Assembly: GCF_030651995.1 (NCBI RefSeq)
Contig: NZ_JAUSBN010000055.1
Coordinates: forward strand, 93,118-157,117
DNA from: Reyranella sp.
Lineage (GTDB): Bacteria > Pseudomonadota > Alphaproteobacteria > Reyranellales > Reyranellaceae
DNA length: 64,000 nt
Direction of reading: 5' to 3'
Both the position numbers and the translations under genes were made by a program. The notes below the pieces were generated by a model. That model was not told the origin of the DNA, ran no database searches, and was given only the letters and a program-made list of their open reading frames with translations. The first letter of the stretch is position 1; every line of letters begins with the position of its first letter. Below are positions 25,324 to 34,506 of this stretch, in pieces.

Positions 25324-26286
25324 ATGATCCAGCGTCGTAGTTTCGTGGCCGGCACCGCCGCTGCCCTCACCCTGCCCTCGATCGCCTTCGGGCAGAGCGG
25401 GCAGATCCGCCTCGTCGTCCCCTACGGTCCCGGCGGTTCGACCGATACGGCCGGCCGAGTCCTGGCCGAGCGCATGGCGGCCGATACCGGCAAGAACATC
25501 GTGGTCGAGAACCGGCCGGGCGGTGGCACGATGGTCGGCATGGTGAACGTCGCCAAGAGCAAGCCTGACGGCACCAGCCTGATGATCCTGACCACTACGG
25601 CGGCGCTGCAGCCGGCGTTCGACATTCCCATGCAGATAGACCCGCAGAAGGACCTCGCGCCGGTGGCGCAGCTCGCAGACATTCCCTGCGTGCTCGCCGT
25701 CAATGCCAACAATCCGGCCAAGACCTTCGCCGAATTCATCGAATGGGTGAAGGCACAGCCGGGCCCCGTGCACTACTCGACCTCCAGCTCCGGCGGCCTG
25801 CCGCACCTCTGGGGCGAGGTGATCGCCACGCGCACCAACGGCAAGCTCCAGCATATCCCCTACAAGGCCGCCGCCGAGGCGCTGCGCGACGCGGTCGCGG
25901 GCCACGTCCCGGCTTTCGTCGACGTGACCACACCGGTCGACGCGCAGATCCGCGCCGGCACGATGCGCGGCCTGCTGTGCGGCGCCAAGAGCCGCGTCCC
26001 CAACATCCCGACCGTGCCGGTGGCGAGCGAACTCGGCATGCCGGAGCTCGAGGCCGCGGTCTATTTCGGCGTGGCAACGACGGCGGGTACGCCGCCCGAG
26101 ACGATCCAGCAGCTCAACGCCGCCGTGAATGCCGCCCTGAAGGCGGAGGCGGTGCGCGAGAGACTGACGTCGCTCGGCTTCATCCCGACCGGCGGCACGC
26201 CGGAAGCCTACGCCAAGCGCCTGGCCGACGAGACCGTGCGCTGGCGCAAGGTGATCAAGGACGCGAAAATCCCGGCGCCGACCTGA
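25324..26286 (+). CDS. Bug/TctC-family tripartite tricarboxylate transporter substrate receptor
   Basis: A 320-aa periplasmic receptor with a twin-arginine-like leader MIQRRSFVAGTAAA and a cleavage region at IAFGQ. The ligand loops are LVVPYGPGGSTDTAGR at about 29-44 and NRPGGGTMVG near 63-72. AAGGA at 25313-25317 supports the ATG. It follows HyuAB and may bind their substrate. No TctAB membrane genes are present. It ends convergently with the aspartyl protease gene, 19 bases away. Confidence 0.85.
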   Translation: MIQRRSFVAGTAAALTLPSIAFGQSGQIRLVVPYGPGGSTDTAGRVLAERMAADTGKNIVVENRPGGGTMVGMVNVAKSKPDGTSLMILTTTAALQPAFDIPMQIDPQKDLAPVAQLADIPCVLAVNANNPAKTFAEFIEWVKAQPGPVHYSTSSSGGLPHLWGEVIATRTNGKLQHIPYKAAAEALRDAVAGHVPAFVDVTTPVDAQIRAGTMRGLLCGAKSRVPNIPTVPVASELGMPELEAAVYFGVATTAGTPPETIQQLNAAVNAALKAEAVRERLTSLGFIPTGGTPEAYAKRLADETVRWRKVIKDAKIPAPT

Positions 26287-26305
26287 GCGGCAGGACACGC
26301 GCAAC

Positions 26306-27022
26306 CTAGAACGAGCCGGTGAACTCGAACTCGATCGAGTTCCTCACATTGTCGATCTTCCAGGAGCTGAGGCGGCGCAGGAAGCTCTGCCCCAGCAGGG
26401 CCCGGCTGCGCGCCGGGCTCACGGAAGCCATGACATTCTCCATCGTGCGCTCGCCGATCCTGATTGAGCGCAGGCGCACGATACGCTGCTGAAGCCCGCT
26501 GCCGTCGGCCAGGGTGAAGCGCCGCTGACCCAGCGAATCGGCTTCGGTGAGCGTGCCGTTGCGCCTCAGCTCCTCGGCGAGTTCCTCCGGGATCTGGACG
26601 TTGGCCGCACCGGAATCGACGATGAAGTACGCCATCGACGTGCCGTTCACGGTGGCCGGCAGAACGAACACGCCGCCCATCCTCTGGAACTGCGCGGTCG
26701 CCCGCGCCAATGCCGCGTCCGCGAGCGCCTTGGCGCTCGGCCTGCCCGACGCGGGATCGCCGCCGCAGGGTGTCCAGCCGGCCGGCGTGCCGTCGCCCGG
26801 CCCGTAGCAGTAGTCCGAAGCCGACAGCAGCTTCGAATAGGTGTCGCGCTGCTCGCAGGCGGCGATCGCTTCGAGGCCGGGCGTGGCGGGCGCACGGCAG
26901 GCGGCATTGCTCCTCTGCCACTGCGCGATGAACTGCGCCGCCTCCTGTGGCTGCGCCTGCGGTGCTCCGGCCTCGAAGACCAGCGTCGCGGCAAGCGTTG
27001 CCAGGAAGAGTGTCGGTCTCAT
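26306..27022 (-). CDS. Secreted retropepsin-like aspartic protease
   Basis: A 238-aa protein with a Sec signal (MRPTLFLATLAATLV, cleavage near PQAQ). A C-terminal clan AA domain begins with FVLPATVNG at about 117. The catalytic motif is VDSGAANVQIP near residue 135, and the second conserved LLGQSFLRRL is near 212. The region at 40-105 has several Cys (C42, C56, C73, C86) that may form disulfides. Family members act as single-domain retropepsin-like proteases in the periplasm. The target is unknown. Confidence 0.75.
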   Translation of the reverse strand: MRPTLFLATLAATLVFEAGAPQAQPQEAAQFIAQWQRSNAACRAPATPGLEAIAACEQRDTYSKLLSASDYCYGPGDGTPAGWTPCGGDPASGRPSAKALADAALARATAQFQRMGGVFVLPATVNGTSMAYFIVDSGAANVQIPEELAEELRRNGTLTEADSLGQRRFTLADGSGLQQRIVRLRSIRIGERTMENVMASVSPARSRALLGQSFLRRLSSWKIDNVRNSIEFEFTGSF

Positions 27023-27284
27023 CGTTTCGTCCCAATCACCACTGCAGTCGGTTGGACACTCCCGCGCTCAACCTGTACGAAGTCTATACCATCGCCCACC
27101 AAATGGTCGGCCTGCGATGGCTGAGAGATGTGTGTGCTCCCGCCCACGTACTGAGGCGACCGCATCTGGACCGGCCCGAGTTGCCGGTCTCGTTCTCGAG
27201 CTTCCTCGTTCTGTCGAACGCCGGCTGTGCAATCCCGCGCGCGCCGAGCTGACAGGGGCCGCACGGCCCCGGAAGGATATTTCC

Positions 27285-27647
27285 ATGGAAATGCCAAAGA
27301 ACATCTCCACTCTGATCTGGACCGCCGTCGGTGGCGCCGTGCTCTGTGCGGTCGTCGGATTCACCTGGGGCGGATGGGTCACCGGCGGAACGGCGCGCAA
27401 GGAGGCCGCCTCGGCAGTCCGCGACGCCGTCGTCGTTGCCCTGGCGCCGATCTGCGTCGACCGCTTCAGCCGCCAGCCCGACGCGGCGACGAAGATCACC
27501 GAACTCAGCAAGGCCAGCACCTGGGACCGTGGCAACGTGATCGCCAAGAGCGGCTTCGCCACGATGCCGGGCGCCAAGGACGCTGATTCCGACGTGGCGC
27601 GCGCCTGCGCCGAAATCCTGGCGAACCCGCCGACGCCCAAGACCTGA
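27285..27647 (+). CDS. Small membrane-anchored protein of unknown function
   Basis: A 120-aa protein. GGAAGGA at 27271-27277 serves ATG 27285; an in-frame upstream extension exists but looks non-coding. One transmembrane segment (LIWTAVGGAVLCAVVGFTW) lies at about 9-27. A soluble C-terminal part follows, with a TARKEAASAVRDAVVVALAP helix and two Cys. I do not recognise a named function. Similar short proteins in alphaproteobacteria are annotated hypothetical. It is transcribed away from the protease gene, with 262 bases between them and no other feature visible there. Confidence 0.65.
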   Translation: MEMPKNISTLIWTAVGGAVLCAVVGFTWGGWVTGGTARKEAASAVRDAVVVALAPICVDRFSRQPDAATKITELSKASTWDRGNVIAKSGFATMPGAKDADSDVARACAEILANPPTPKT

Positions 27648-27736
27648 CCGCCAGTTCCGGGCCGGCGGACTTAACCCCGGCCCCGGGACCGGCAGGGCGG
27701 AACACGGGACGGAGATCATCCGTCCTGTGTGACGGC

Positions 27737-28573
27737 CTATCGATCCTTGGCCATCTCGGCCTTCTCGAGCGCGGCGGCCGGATCCTGGGTCAGGTCGGCA
27801 TGCAGGAATTCGCGCGTCTCGGGGATCGCCAGATGTAGATCGTCGAGGTCCTGCACCTGCACGTCGAGCGAGACCGCCTTGCAGCCCAGCACATGGCCGC
27901 CCGCCTTGCGATCCTCGGTCAGGAAATGCAGATGCCAGCCCGCCACGGCAATGGTGCGCGAATAGGCCGGCGACCAGAAGCCGACCATCGTTCCCTTGAT
28001 ATTGCTCTGCCGGAATTCGGCCTGGGCATCGGTCGCCTTGTCGAGATGAACGCCCGCCTCGACCTTGCAGGCGACCCGCCAGTAGACCTCGTCGAACAGG
28101 CCGTCGACGCGCACCGCGAAGAACAGATTGTCCGACCGGCGCAACTTGTCGAGTTCACCGGTGAGCGACGACATGGACGTGACGTTCTCGATCTTGCCGC
28201 GATGCTGCGGCTGGAAGTTGGTCAGGGTCGCGAAGGGCACGGGCGCCGCGTCAGCAGGTGCAGTGATGCTGCCATCGGCATGGGCCTGATAGAATTTTCC
28301 GTCGAGGACGACCATCTCGCCGTCGAGCCCCTCGAACGTGCCGAGCCCGAAATCGCCGTGCGTCCTGAGGCCTCCCACCGTGACCGCTTCGTTGTAGACC
28401 CCCTGCACCAACGCGCCCGTGGTCGAGACCTGGAAGAGCGTCGAATGGTCGAGGCCCAGCGCTTCGGACAGCGCCCGAGACACGAAATGGCGCAGGGGTT
28501 GGCCGGTCTTCTCGCAGTGCGCCAGAAGCGCATCCATGAGCGATTGATAGACTTCGGTAGTCAGCCTCGGCAT
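27737..28573 (-). CDS. budA: Acetolactate decarboxylase
   Basis: A 278-aa AlsD/BudA enzyme that converts 2-acetolactate to (R)-acetoin and CO2 in the cytoplasm. The family opening LFQVSTTGALVQGVY is at about 46-60. The zinc-binding GWHLHFLTEDRKAGGHVLG is at about 210-228 and supplies the His ligands. The length matches the family. It is divergent from the acetolactate synthase gene, with 89 bases between starts, so one short region controls both steps. Confidence 0.92.
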   Translation of the reverse strand: MPRLTTEVYQSLMDALLAHCEKTGQPLRHFVSRALSEALGLDHSTLFQVSTTGALVQGVYNEAVTVGGLRTHGDFGLGTFEGLDGEMVVLDGKFYQAHADGSITAPADAAPVPFATLTNFQPQHRGKIENVTSMSSLTGELDKLRRSDNLFFAVRVDGLFDEVYWRVACKVEAGVHLDKATDAQAEFRQSNIKGTMVGFWSPAYSRTIAVAGWHLHFLTEDRKAGGHVLGCKAVSLDVQVQDLDDLHLAIPETREFLHADLTQDPAAALEKAEMAKDR

Positions 28574-28662
28574 TGCGCCATCCTTCCATCGCGGGCGACA
28601 AGGGCGGCCCGTCCGGGCATGATCGCCCGGACGCGGCCTGGAATCGAGAGCGGAGCAACACG

Positions 28663-30321
28663 ATGAGCGACCCGAAGAACGGCGCGCACCTGCTGGTGCG
28701 TAACCTCGAGGCGCAGGGCGTCGAGTACATATTCGGCATTCCCGGCGCCAAGATCGATCCCGTCTTCGATGCGCTGGTCGACTCGAAGATCAAGCTGGTC
28801 GTCTGCCGGCACGAACAGAACGCGACCTTCATTGCGGGCGGCATGGGCCGGCTGACCGGCAAGGCCGGCGTCGTGCTCGTGACCTCCGGCCCCGGCGTCT
28901 CCAACCTCGCCACCGGCCTCGCCACCGCCAACACCGAGGGCGATCCCGTGGTGGCGCTGGGTGGCGCCGTACCGGTCGCCGACCGGCTGAAACAGGCCCA
29001 CCAGAGCATGGACACGGTGGCGCTGCTGCGGCCCATCACCAAGTACGCGGCCGAGATCGATTCGCCATCGGCGATCTCCGAAGCGACCGCCGCCGCGTTC
29101 CGTGCCGCCGAATCCGGCCGGCCGGGCACCGCCTTTCTCGGATTGCCCAAGGACGTCATGAAGGCCCCCGCTCCCGGCGCCGTCCTCACCCCAGCAACCG
29201 TACCGGCAATGGGCGCCGCCAGCACCGAAGCGATCACCGCCGCCGCCGCCATGATCGAGGCGGCGCAACGGCCAGTGGTGCTGCTCGGCATGCTGGCGAG
29301 CCAGGGTCCCGTCGCCCAGGCGGTTCGTGCGCTGCTCGCCCGAACGCGGCTCGCCGTCGCTGGCACCTACCAGGCCGCGGGCGTGGTGCCGCGAGACCGG
29401 CTCGACTGTTTCGGCGGACGGGTCGGCCTGTTCCACAACCAGCCGGCCGATCGCCTGCTCGACGAGGCCGACGTCGTGATCACTGTGGGGTTCGATCCCG
29501 TAGAGTACGACCCCGCCCTCTGGAATGCCGGACGCAAGCGCAAGCTGATCCACATCGACTGCATCCCGGCGGACTACGATCAATGTTACCGTCCGGACGT
29601 CGAGCTGATGGGCAACAGCGCCGCCACCCTGCGCGCCCTGTCAGCGCTGTTGCAGCCGAAGGATCGCCCGACACAAGCGGCGCTGCTGGCCGAGATCCAG
29701 CGCGAGCGTGCGACGGTGGCCGCAGAGTCGGCCAAGAGCACCGGCGCCCCGGTCCATCCGCTGCGCCTGGTGCATGAGCTGCAGAAGCTGATCGACGAGG
29801 ATGTGACCCTCTGCTCCGACATGGGCTCGTTCCACATCTGGATGGCGCGGCATCTGATCAGCCACCGGCCGCGGCAGATCCTGATCAGCAACGGGCAGCA
29901 GACGCTGGGCGTCGCACTGCCCTGGGGCATTGCCGCCTGCCTCGCCGAGCCCGGCCGCAAGGTGTTGTCGGTGTCGGGTGATGGCGGATTCCTGTTCTCG
30001 GCCGTCGAACTCGAGACGGCCGTGCGCCTCAAGTGCAATTTCGTGCATCTGGTCTGGATCGACGGCAGCTACGACATGGTCGGCATCCAGCAGGTCGCCG
30101 CCTATGGCCGCGATTCAGGTGTGCATTTCGGCCCCGTCGACCTGGTGAAGTTTGCCGAATCGATGGGCGCCCAGGGTCTGATGATCAAGCACGCCGATGA
30201 CGTCGGCCCGACTCTCAGGAAGGCGATGGCGATGGAAGGTCCGGTGCTGGTCGGCGTCCACGTCGACTATCGCGACAATCCGGGCCTGATGGCCGCGATG
30301 CACGAGGACGTCATCATCTGA
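28663..30321 (+). CDS. alsS: Acetolactate synthase, catabolic type
   Basis: Thiamine-diphosphate enzyme of 552 aa that condenses two pyruvates to acetolactate. It has the N-terminal FGIPGAKIDPVFDAL block, the cofactor-activating Glu in CRHEQNATF near residue 49, SGPGVSNLATGL, and the ThDP/Mg motif GDGGFLFSAVELETAVRLKC near 440. No regulatory ACT subunit lies next to it, which fits the acetoin-forming AlsS group. GGAG at 28652-28655 sets the start. Together with the divergent decarboxylase it makes acetoin. Confidence 0.9.
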   Translation: MSDPKNGAHLLVRNLEAQGVEYIFGIPGAKIDPVFDALVDSKIKLVVCRHEQNATFIAGGMGRLTGKAGVVLVTSGPGVSNLATGLATANTEGDPVVALGGAVPVADRLKQAHQSMDTVALLRPITKYAAEIDSPSAISEATAAAFRAAESGRPGTAFLGLPKDVMKAPAPGAVLTPATVPAMGAASTEAITAAAAMIEAAQRPVVLLGMLASQGPVAQAVRALLARTRLAVAGTYQAAGVVPRDRLDCFGGRVGLFHNQPADRLLDEADVVITVGFDPVEYDPALWNAGRKRKLIHIDCIPADYDQCYRPDVELMGNSAATLRALSALLQPKDRPTQAALLAEIQRERATVAAESAKSTGAPVHPLRLVHELQKLIDEDVTLCSDMGSFHIWMARHLISHRPRQILISNGQQTLGVALPWGIAACLAEPGRKVLSVSGDGGFLFSAVELETAVRLKCNFVHLVWIDGSYDMVGIQQVAAYGRDSGVHFGPVDLVKFAESMGAQGLMIKHADDVGPTLRKAMAMEGPVLVGVHVDYRDNPGLMAAMHEDVII

Positions 30322-30346
30322 CGTCCGTTCCGGTCACGGTCCGCGG

Positions 30347-30856
30347 TCAGCGCAGACCGTAGGAGCGGCGGCCGGCCGACGTGAGGTCTACCGCCCAGGC
30401 GCCGAGCAGGCAGAGGAAGGCCAGGATCGCACCGAGCGAGCGGACGTGGTTCCACGACGCCCACGGAACGGAGAAATCCTTCCAGTAGCTCGCGGCATTG
30501 GCATCGGCGCCCGCCACAGTGGCGAGCGTCTCGTTCAACGGCACGTTGACCTGTAGGGTGACACCGATCACGGCGGCGGCGTAGATCAGCGCCGCGAGGG
30601 CGGCGAGACGCGCCGCGCCACGATGCCCCGCCGAGCGGGCGCCGAGCGCGGCCAGCAGCGGCAGGATCAGGGCGCCGAAAAAGACGATGGCGAAGAGGGG
30701 ACTGCGCACGATGGTGTTGATGCCGTGCATCGTATTCACGGCCGACATGGCGCCGCCGAGATCGAGGCCCGGCATGACGATGGTCGAGAAGGAATAGAAG
30801 ATGCCCGCGTTCAGCGCGGTGCACAGCAAGGCGAGGACGAAGAAGACGTGGCGCAT
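30347..30856 (-). CDS. DUF1772 integral membrane protein
   Basis: A 169-aa protein with four predicted transmembrane segments (about 4-24, 53-75, 82-104 and 142-162). The conserved GIFYSFSTIVMPGL near residue 18 and a Trp-rich WASWNHVRSL before the last helix place it in the DUF1772/anthrone-oxygenase-like family. Some relatives act on polycyclic phenols; function here is unknown. It lies 39 bases after the start of the intergenic gap that follows the 3-hydroxybenzoate monooxygenase and may share its transcript. Confidence 0.75.
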   Translation of the reverse strand: MRHVFFVLALLCTALNAGIFYSFSTIVMPGLDLGGAMSAVNTMHGINTIVRSPLFAIVFFGALILPLLAALGARSAGHRGAARLAALAALIYAAAVIGVTLQVNVPLNETLATVAGADANAASYWKDFSVPWASWNHVRSLGAILAFLCLLGAWAVDLTSAGRRSYGLR

Positions 30857-30895
30857 CCCTGAAACTCCGCTGACCCACCCTACGAAGCTGCAGCC

Positions 30896-32074
30896 CTAGC
30901 CGAGGCCGTTGCCGCCGTAAAGCCACTCCAGAGAATCGAGCCATTGATCCTGCGTCCGCGCCCCCATCATCGCGTTGCGCAAGGCCGCGTGCGGCCCGGC
31001 CGGATGGTAGACGTGATCGCCCATGGCACGGGACATCAGCTGTGTTCTTGCCGTGCGCAGGACGCGGCGGTCGCGGTAGGTCACCAGACCGCTCTCGACG
31101 GAATTGCTGCGGGACAGGGAATCGGCGAGACAGACGGCATCCTCCATCGCCATGCAGCCTCCCTGTGACATGTACTGCAGCATAGGGTGTGCAGCGTCGC
31201 CCAGGAGCGCCACCCGCCCATCGACCCAACGGTCGACCGGATCACGGTCGCAGAGAACCCACATGTGCCAGTTTTGGCCACGGCCTATGATGTTCTGTGC
31301 CCGTTCGCAGACATGGGCGAAGCCCTTGCGGACCTCTTCCGTATCGACCGGCCTGCCGGCCACGGGCTCGGGCGCGTGGTTGTGATAGGTCACGACGAGG
31401 TTGAAGAGCTTCCACCCCGATAGCGGATAGTGGACGATGTGGCACTTCGGCCCGGCCCACAGCGTCGCGGCGTTCCAGCGCAGATCCTCCGGCATCTGGT
31501 CGGTCGGAATCACCGAGCGGTAGGTCGTATGGCCCGACACGCGCGGCGACCCGTCGTTGGTCACCTGCGCGCGCACGTTCGACCACAGCCCGTCGGCGCC
31601 GATCAGGGCGCGGCCCCTGACCGTCTCGCCGTTGCGCAGCCGGGCGGCGACCGACGTGCCATCCTGGTCGTAGCCGGTGACTTCGGCACTGGTGCGCAGC
31701 TCGATCAGGCGATGATCCTCGCACCCCTTCAGCAGTACGCCGTGAAGATCGCCGCGATGCACGACGGCGTAGGGATTGCCGAAGCGGGCACGAAACCTCT
31801 CCCCGAGGTCGATGTGGCAGATCTCGCCGTCGGCCAGCGCATCCATCAGCCGCAGCTGGTCGATATAGACCGCCATGCCGCGCGCCGCCTCGCCGACACC
31901 GAGCCGGTCGAAGCAATGGAAGGCGTTGGGCCCGAGCTGGATGCCGGCGCCGATCTCGCCCAGTCGGCTCGCTTTCTCCAGCACCTGCGAGGCGATGCCC
32001 TTCTGGGCGAGCGCCAGCGCCGTCGCCAGTCCGCCGATGCCGCCGCCGGCGATGAGGATCCTATCGGGGGCCAC
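30896..32074 (-). CDS. 3-hydroxybenzoate 6-monooxygenase
   Basis: A 392-aa FAD monooxygenase that para-hydroxylates 3-hydroxybenzoate to gentisate with NADH and O2. The Rossmann motif ILIAGGGIGGLATALALAQK is at the N-terminus, and GADGLWSNVR is near residue 165. VALLGDAAHPMLQYMSQGG is near 283. The tail DQWLDSLEWLYGG resembles the C-terminal EWLYG of known 3HB6H proteins. GTG 32074 lies inside the end of the CoA-transferase gene (14-base overlap), so they are coupled. No gentisate dioxygenase is in the window. Confidence 0.82.
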   Translation of the reverse strand: MAPDRILIAGGGIGGLATALALAQKGIASQVLEKASRLGEIGAGIQLGPNAFHCFDRLGVGEAARGMAVYIDQLRLMDALADGEICHIDLGERFRARFGNPYAVVHRGDLHGVLLKGCEDHRLIELRTSAEVTGYDQDGTSVAARLRNGETVRGRALIGADGLWSNVRAQVTNDGSPRVSGHTTYRSVIPTDQMPEDLRWNAATLWAGPKCHIVHYPLSGWKLFNLVVTYHNHAPEPVAGRPVDTEEVRKGFAHVCERAQNIIGRGQNWHMWVLCDRDPVDRWVDGRVALLGDAAHPMLQYMSQGGCMAMEDAVCLADSLSRSNSVESGLVTYRDRRVLRTARTQLMSRAMGDHVYHPAGPHAALRNAMMGARTQDQWLDSLEWLYGGNGLG

Positions 32075-33275
32075 CGATGACCTTGTCGTCGTGCAACCGG
32101 GCGATCTCGTGCCCGGGCAGGCCCAGGATACCGGACAGGATCTCGTCCGTATGCTGGCCGAGGACGGGCGCCGGCTGCGGCAGCTGGCGCGGCACCGCGC
32201 CGAACTGCATCGGCGAGGCGGCGACCGGATAGCGGCCGATGCCTGGCTGGTCGAGGATGGTGAACAACGGATTGTCGAGCACGTTCGCCCTGTCGGCGGC
32301 CAGCTCCCGGAACGTCTGGTAAGGCGCCCAAAGCGCACCGGCCTTCTTCAGGGCGGCCGAGACTTCCGCTGCATGGTGGGCGGCGACCCACGGCTCGATC
32401 ACGGCAATGAGCTGCTGGCGGGCGTTCCAGCGGCCGGCATCGCTCTTGAGATCGACACCCGTCTCGACCTCGATCTTCCTGAAGGCGTCCGTGAACCCAC
32501 CGGCGGCTGCGAGCGCATCGACGTGGCGATCCGAGAAGATGCAGATCATCACGAAGCGGCCATCCTTCGTGCGGAAGTCACGACCGAAGGTGCCGAAGAT
32601 CTCGTTTCCGAAGCGCGGCCGGTCGACATCGTTCACGACCGCTTCGCCGATGTAACCCAGGGCCGAGGTGGTCGCGAGCGCCATATCCTGCAGCGGCAGC
32701 ACGATCTTCTGCCCCTGCCCCGTCATCCGGCGATGACGCTCGGCCGCCAGCAGCGACAGGGCGCCGGCATAGGCCGCGGCGAGATCCCAGGGCGGGCAGA
32801 CCGCATTCACCGGCCCTTCATGGCCGACCGGGCCGGTGACCATGGGAAATCCGGTGATGGCGTTCACGGTGTAGTCGACATGGGCCGAACCGTCGCGCGC
32901 ACCGATGATGTTGAGGGCGATCAGGTCGGCACGCTTCTTCGCCAGCTCCTCGTAGGCGAGCCAGCCGCGCGCCGGCATGTTGGTGGTGAAGATGCCGGCG
33001 CCCTCGCCCGGCGCGGTGATCAGCGCCGTGAGCAGCTCGCGGCCCTTGGGATTGCGCAGGTCGACGGCAATCGAGCGCTTGCCCTTGTTGAGGCCGGCCC
33101 AGTAGATCGAGCGGCCATCCCCGGCGACCGGCCAGCGCTCATTGTCGAGACCGCCCTTGATGTCGTCGAAGCGGATCACGTCGGCGCCCATCTGGGCCAG
33201 CGTCATGCCCCCCAAGGGCGCGGCGATGAACGCCGAGCCCTCGACGATGCGGAGGCCCGCAAGAATACCTGTCAT
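32061..33275 (-). CDS. CaiB/BaiF family CoA-transferase (2-methylfumaryl-CoA isomerase-like)
   Basis: A 404-aa class III CoA-transferase whose N-terminus MTGILAGLRIVEGSAFIAAP and the run MTLAQMGADVIRFDD match the subgroup annotated as 2-methylfumaryl-CoA isomerase (Mct). The usual catalytic Asp lies in the QKIVLPLQDMALAT segment, shifted relative to the common VDVSL form. Proteins of this subgroup often sit with aromatic-acid genes, so the real substrate may be an aromatic or dicarboxylic acid CoA ester. It is coupled to the 3-hydroxybenzoate monooxygenase. The old-yellow-enzyme lies 30 bases upstream. Confidence 0.78.
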   Translation of the reverse strand: MTGILAGLRIVEGSAFIAAPLGGMTLAQMGADVIRFDDIKGGLDNERWPVAGDGRSIYWAGLNKGKRSIAVDLRNPKGRELLTALITAPGEGAGIFTTNMPARGWLAYEELAKKRADLIALNIIGARDGSAHVDYTVNAITGFPMVTGPVGHEGPVNAVCPPWDLAAAYAGALSLLAAERHRRMTGQGQKIVLPLQDMALATTSALGYIGEAVVNDVDRPRFGNEIFGTFGRDFRTKDGRFVMICIFSDRHVDALAAAGGFTDAFRKIEVETGVDLKSDAGRWNARQQLIAVIEPWVAAHHAAEVSAALKKAGALWAPYQTFRELAADRANVLDNPLFTILDQPGIGRYPVAASPMQFGAVPRQLPQPAPVLGQHTDEILSGILGLPGHEIARLHDDKVIGGPR

Positions 33276-33305
33276 GTGCGTTTCCCGTTTTTATCGATCT
33301 TCTTC

Positions 33306-34427
33306 TTACTTCCGGCCGAGCGTGTACTCCCGCTTCTCCAGCCACCAGCCGTATTCCGGCGTCCACAGGTCGAAGTCGGGATCGCAGCCCAGCGCCTGGG
33401 CGGCGTGGAGCGCCCAGAAGGGCTCGTAGAGCGCTTGGCGGCCGATCGCGATCAGGTCGGCGTCGCCCGACTGCAGGATCGCCTCGGCCTGCGGCCCGTC
33501 GAGGATCAGGCCGACGGCCATCGTCGAGATGCCCGCCTGCTTCTTCACAGCCGACGCGAACGGCACCTGGAAGCCGAGGCCGCGCTTGACACCGGCCGCC
33601 GTCGCGGCACCAGCGATGCCGCCGGAGGAGCAGTCGATCACGTCGACACCGATCGCCTTCAGCTCCTGTGCGAAAGCCACCGTGTCGTCGACATCCCAGC
33701 CGCCACCGCCATCGACGGCGGAGACGCGCACGAACAGCGGCTTGTTCTCCGGCCATGCCTGGCGCACGGCGCGCGCCACATCGAGCGGGAAGCGCATGCG
33801 GCCGGCCCGGTCGCCGCCATACTGGTCGTTGCGGGTGTTGCTGATCGGCGAGAGGAACTGCGCCAGCAGGTAGCCGTGCGCACCGTGCACCTCGAGCACG
33901 TCATACCCGGCGGCATCGGCGCGCTTCGCAGCGGCCGCGAACTTCTGCACCAGCTCCTCGATCTCGGCCTCGGAGAGGGCGCGCGGCTTCAGCCAGCCTT
34001 CGGCCGCCGCGAGGTCGGTCGGGCCGACAACTTCCCACTTCTTCCAGCCGGCGCCTTCCGGTCCGAACTGGCCGCGCTTGTCGAAGGTGCGTGGCGTCGA
34101 GCCCTTGCGGCCCGAATGGGTGATCTGCGTCGCCGACAGCACGCCCTCGCCGCGGATGAAGTCGGTCAGCCGCTTATGGCTCGCGATCTGGCTGTCATCC
34201 CAAAGTCCAAGATCGCCCTGGGTGACACGACCGCGCGGTTCCACGGCGCAGTTCTCGGTGAATACGGTGCCGAACCTGCCGAGCGCGAACTTGCCGAGAT
34301 GGACGAGGTGGAAGTCGTTCACCAGCCCGTCCGTCGCGCGGAACTGGACCATGGGCGAGACCACACAGCGATTGGGCGCGGTGACGCCGCGCATCTTGAG
34401 CGGCGAGAAGAGAAGCGGTTTCTGCAA
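33306..34427 (-). CDS. NADH:flavin oxidoreductase/old yellow enzyme family
   Basis: FMN-binding TIM-barrel reductase of 373 aa, YqjM-like. TQITHSGRKGS near residue 92 gives the substrate-binding His. VHGAHGYLLAQFLSPISNTR near 172 and DQYGGDRAGRMRFPLDVARA follow. The C-terminal FMN phosphate loop is ADLIAIGRQAL. I place the start at TTG 34427, preceded by GGGGGA; no ATG with a good site lies near. The frame continues upstream without coding character. It reduces C=C bonds of enones or an aromatic acyl-CoA. The role with the adjacent CoA-transferase and monooxygenase is unknown. Confidence 0.82.
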   Translation of the reverse strand: MQKPLLFSPLKMRGVTAPNRCVVSPMVQFRATDGLVNDFHLVHLGKFALGRFGTVFTENCAVEPRGRVTQGDLGLWDDSQIASHKRLTDFIRGEGVLSATQITHSGRKGSTPRTFDKRGQFGPEGAGWKKWEVVGPTDLAAAEGWLKPRALSEAEIEELVQKFAAAAKRADAAGYDVLEVHGAHGYLLAQFLSPISNTRNDQYGGDRAGRMRFPLDVARAVRQAWPENKPLFVRVSAVDGGGGWDVDDTVAFAQELKAIGVDVIDCSSGGIAGAATAAGVKRGLGFQVPFASAVKKQAGISTMAVGLILDGPQAEAILQSGDADLIAIGRQALYEPFWALHAAQALGCDPDFDLWTPEYGWWLEKREYTLGRK

Positions 34428-34506
34428 AGGTCGGTCCCCCGGACGAGGTGGCTGTTCGAGGATCGAACATAGACCGGGCCGGCCCTCAGGGCCTATCCTT
34501 CCTGCC

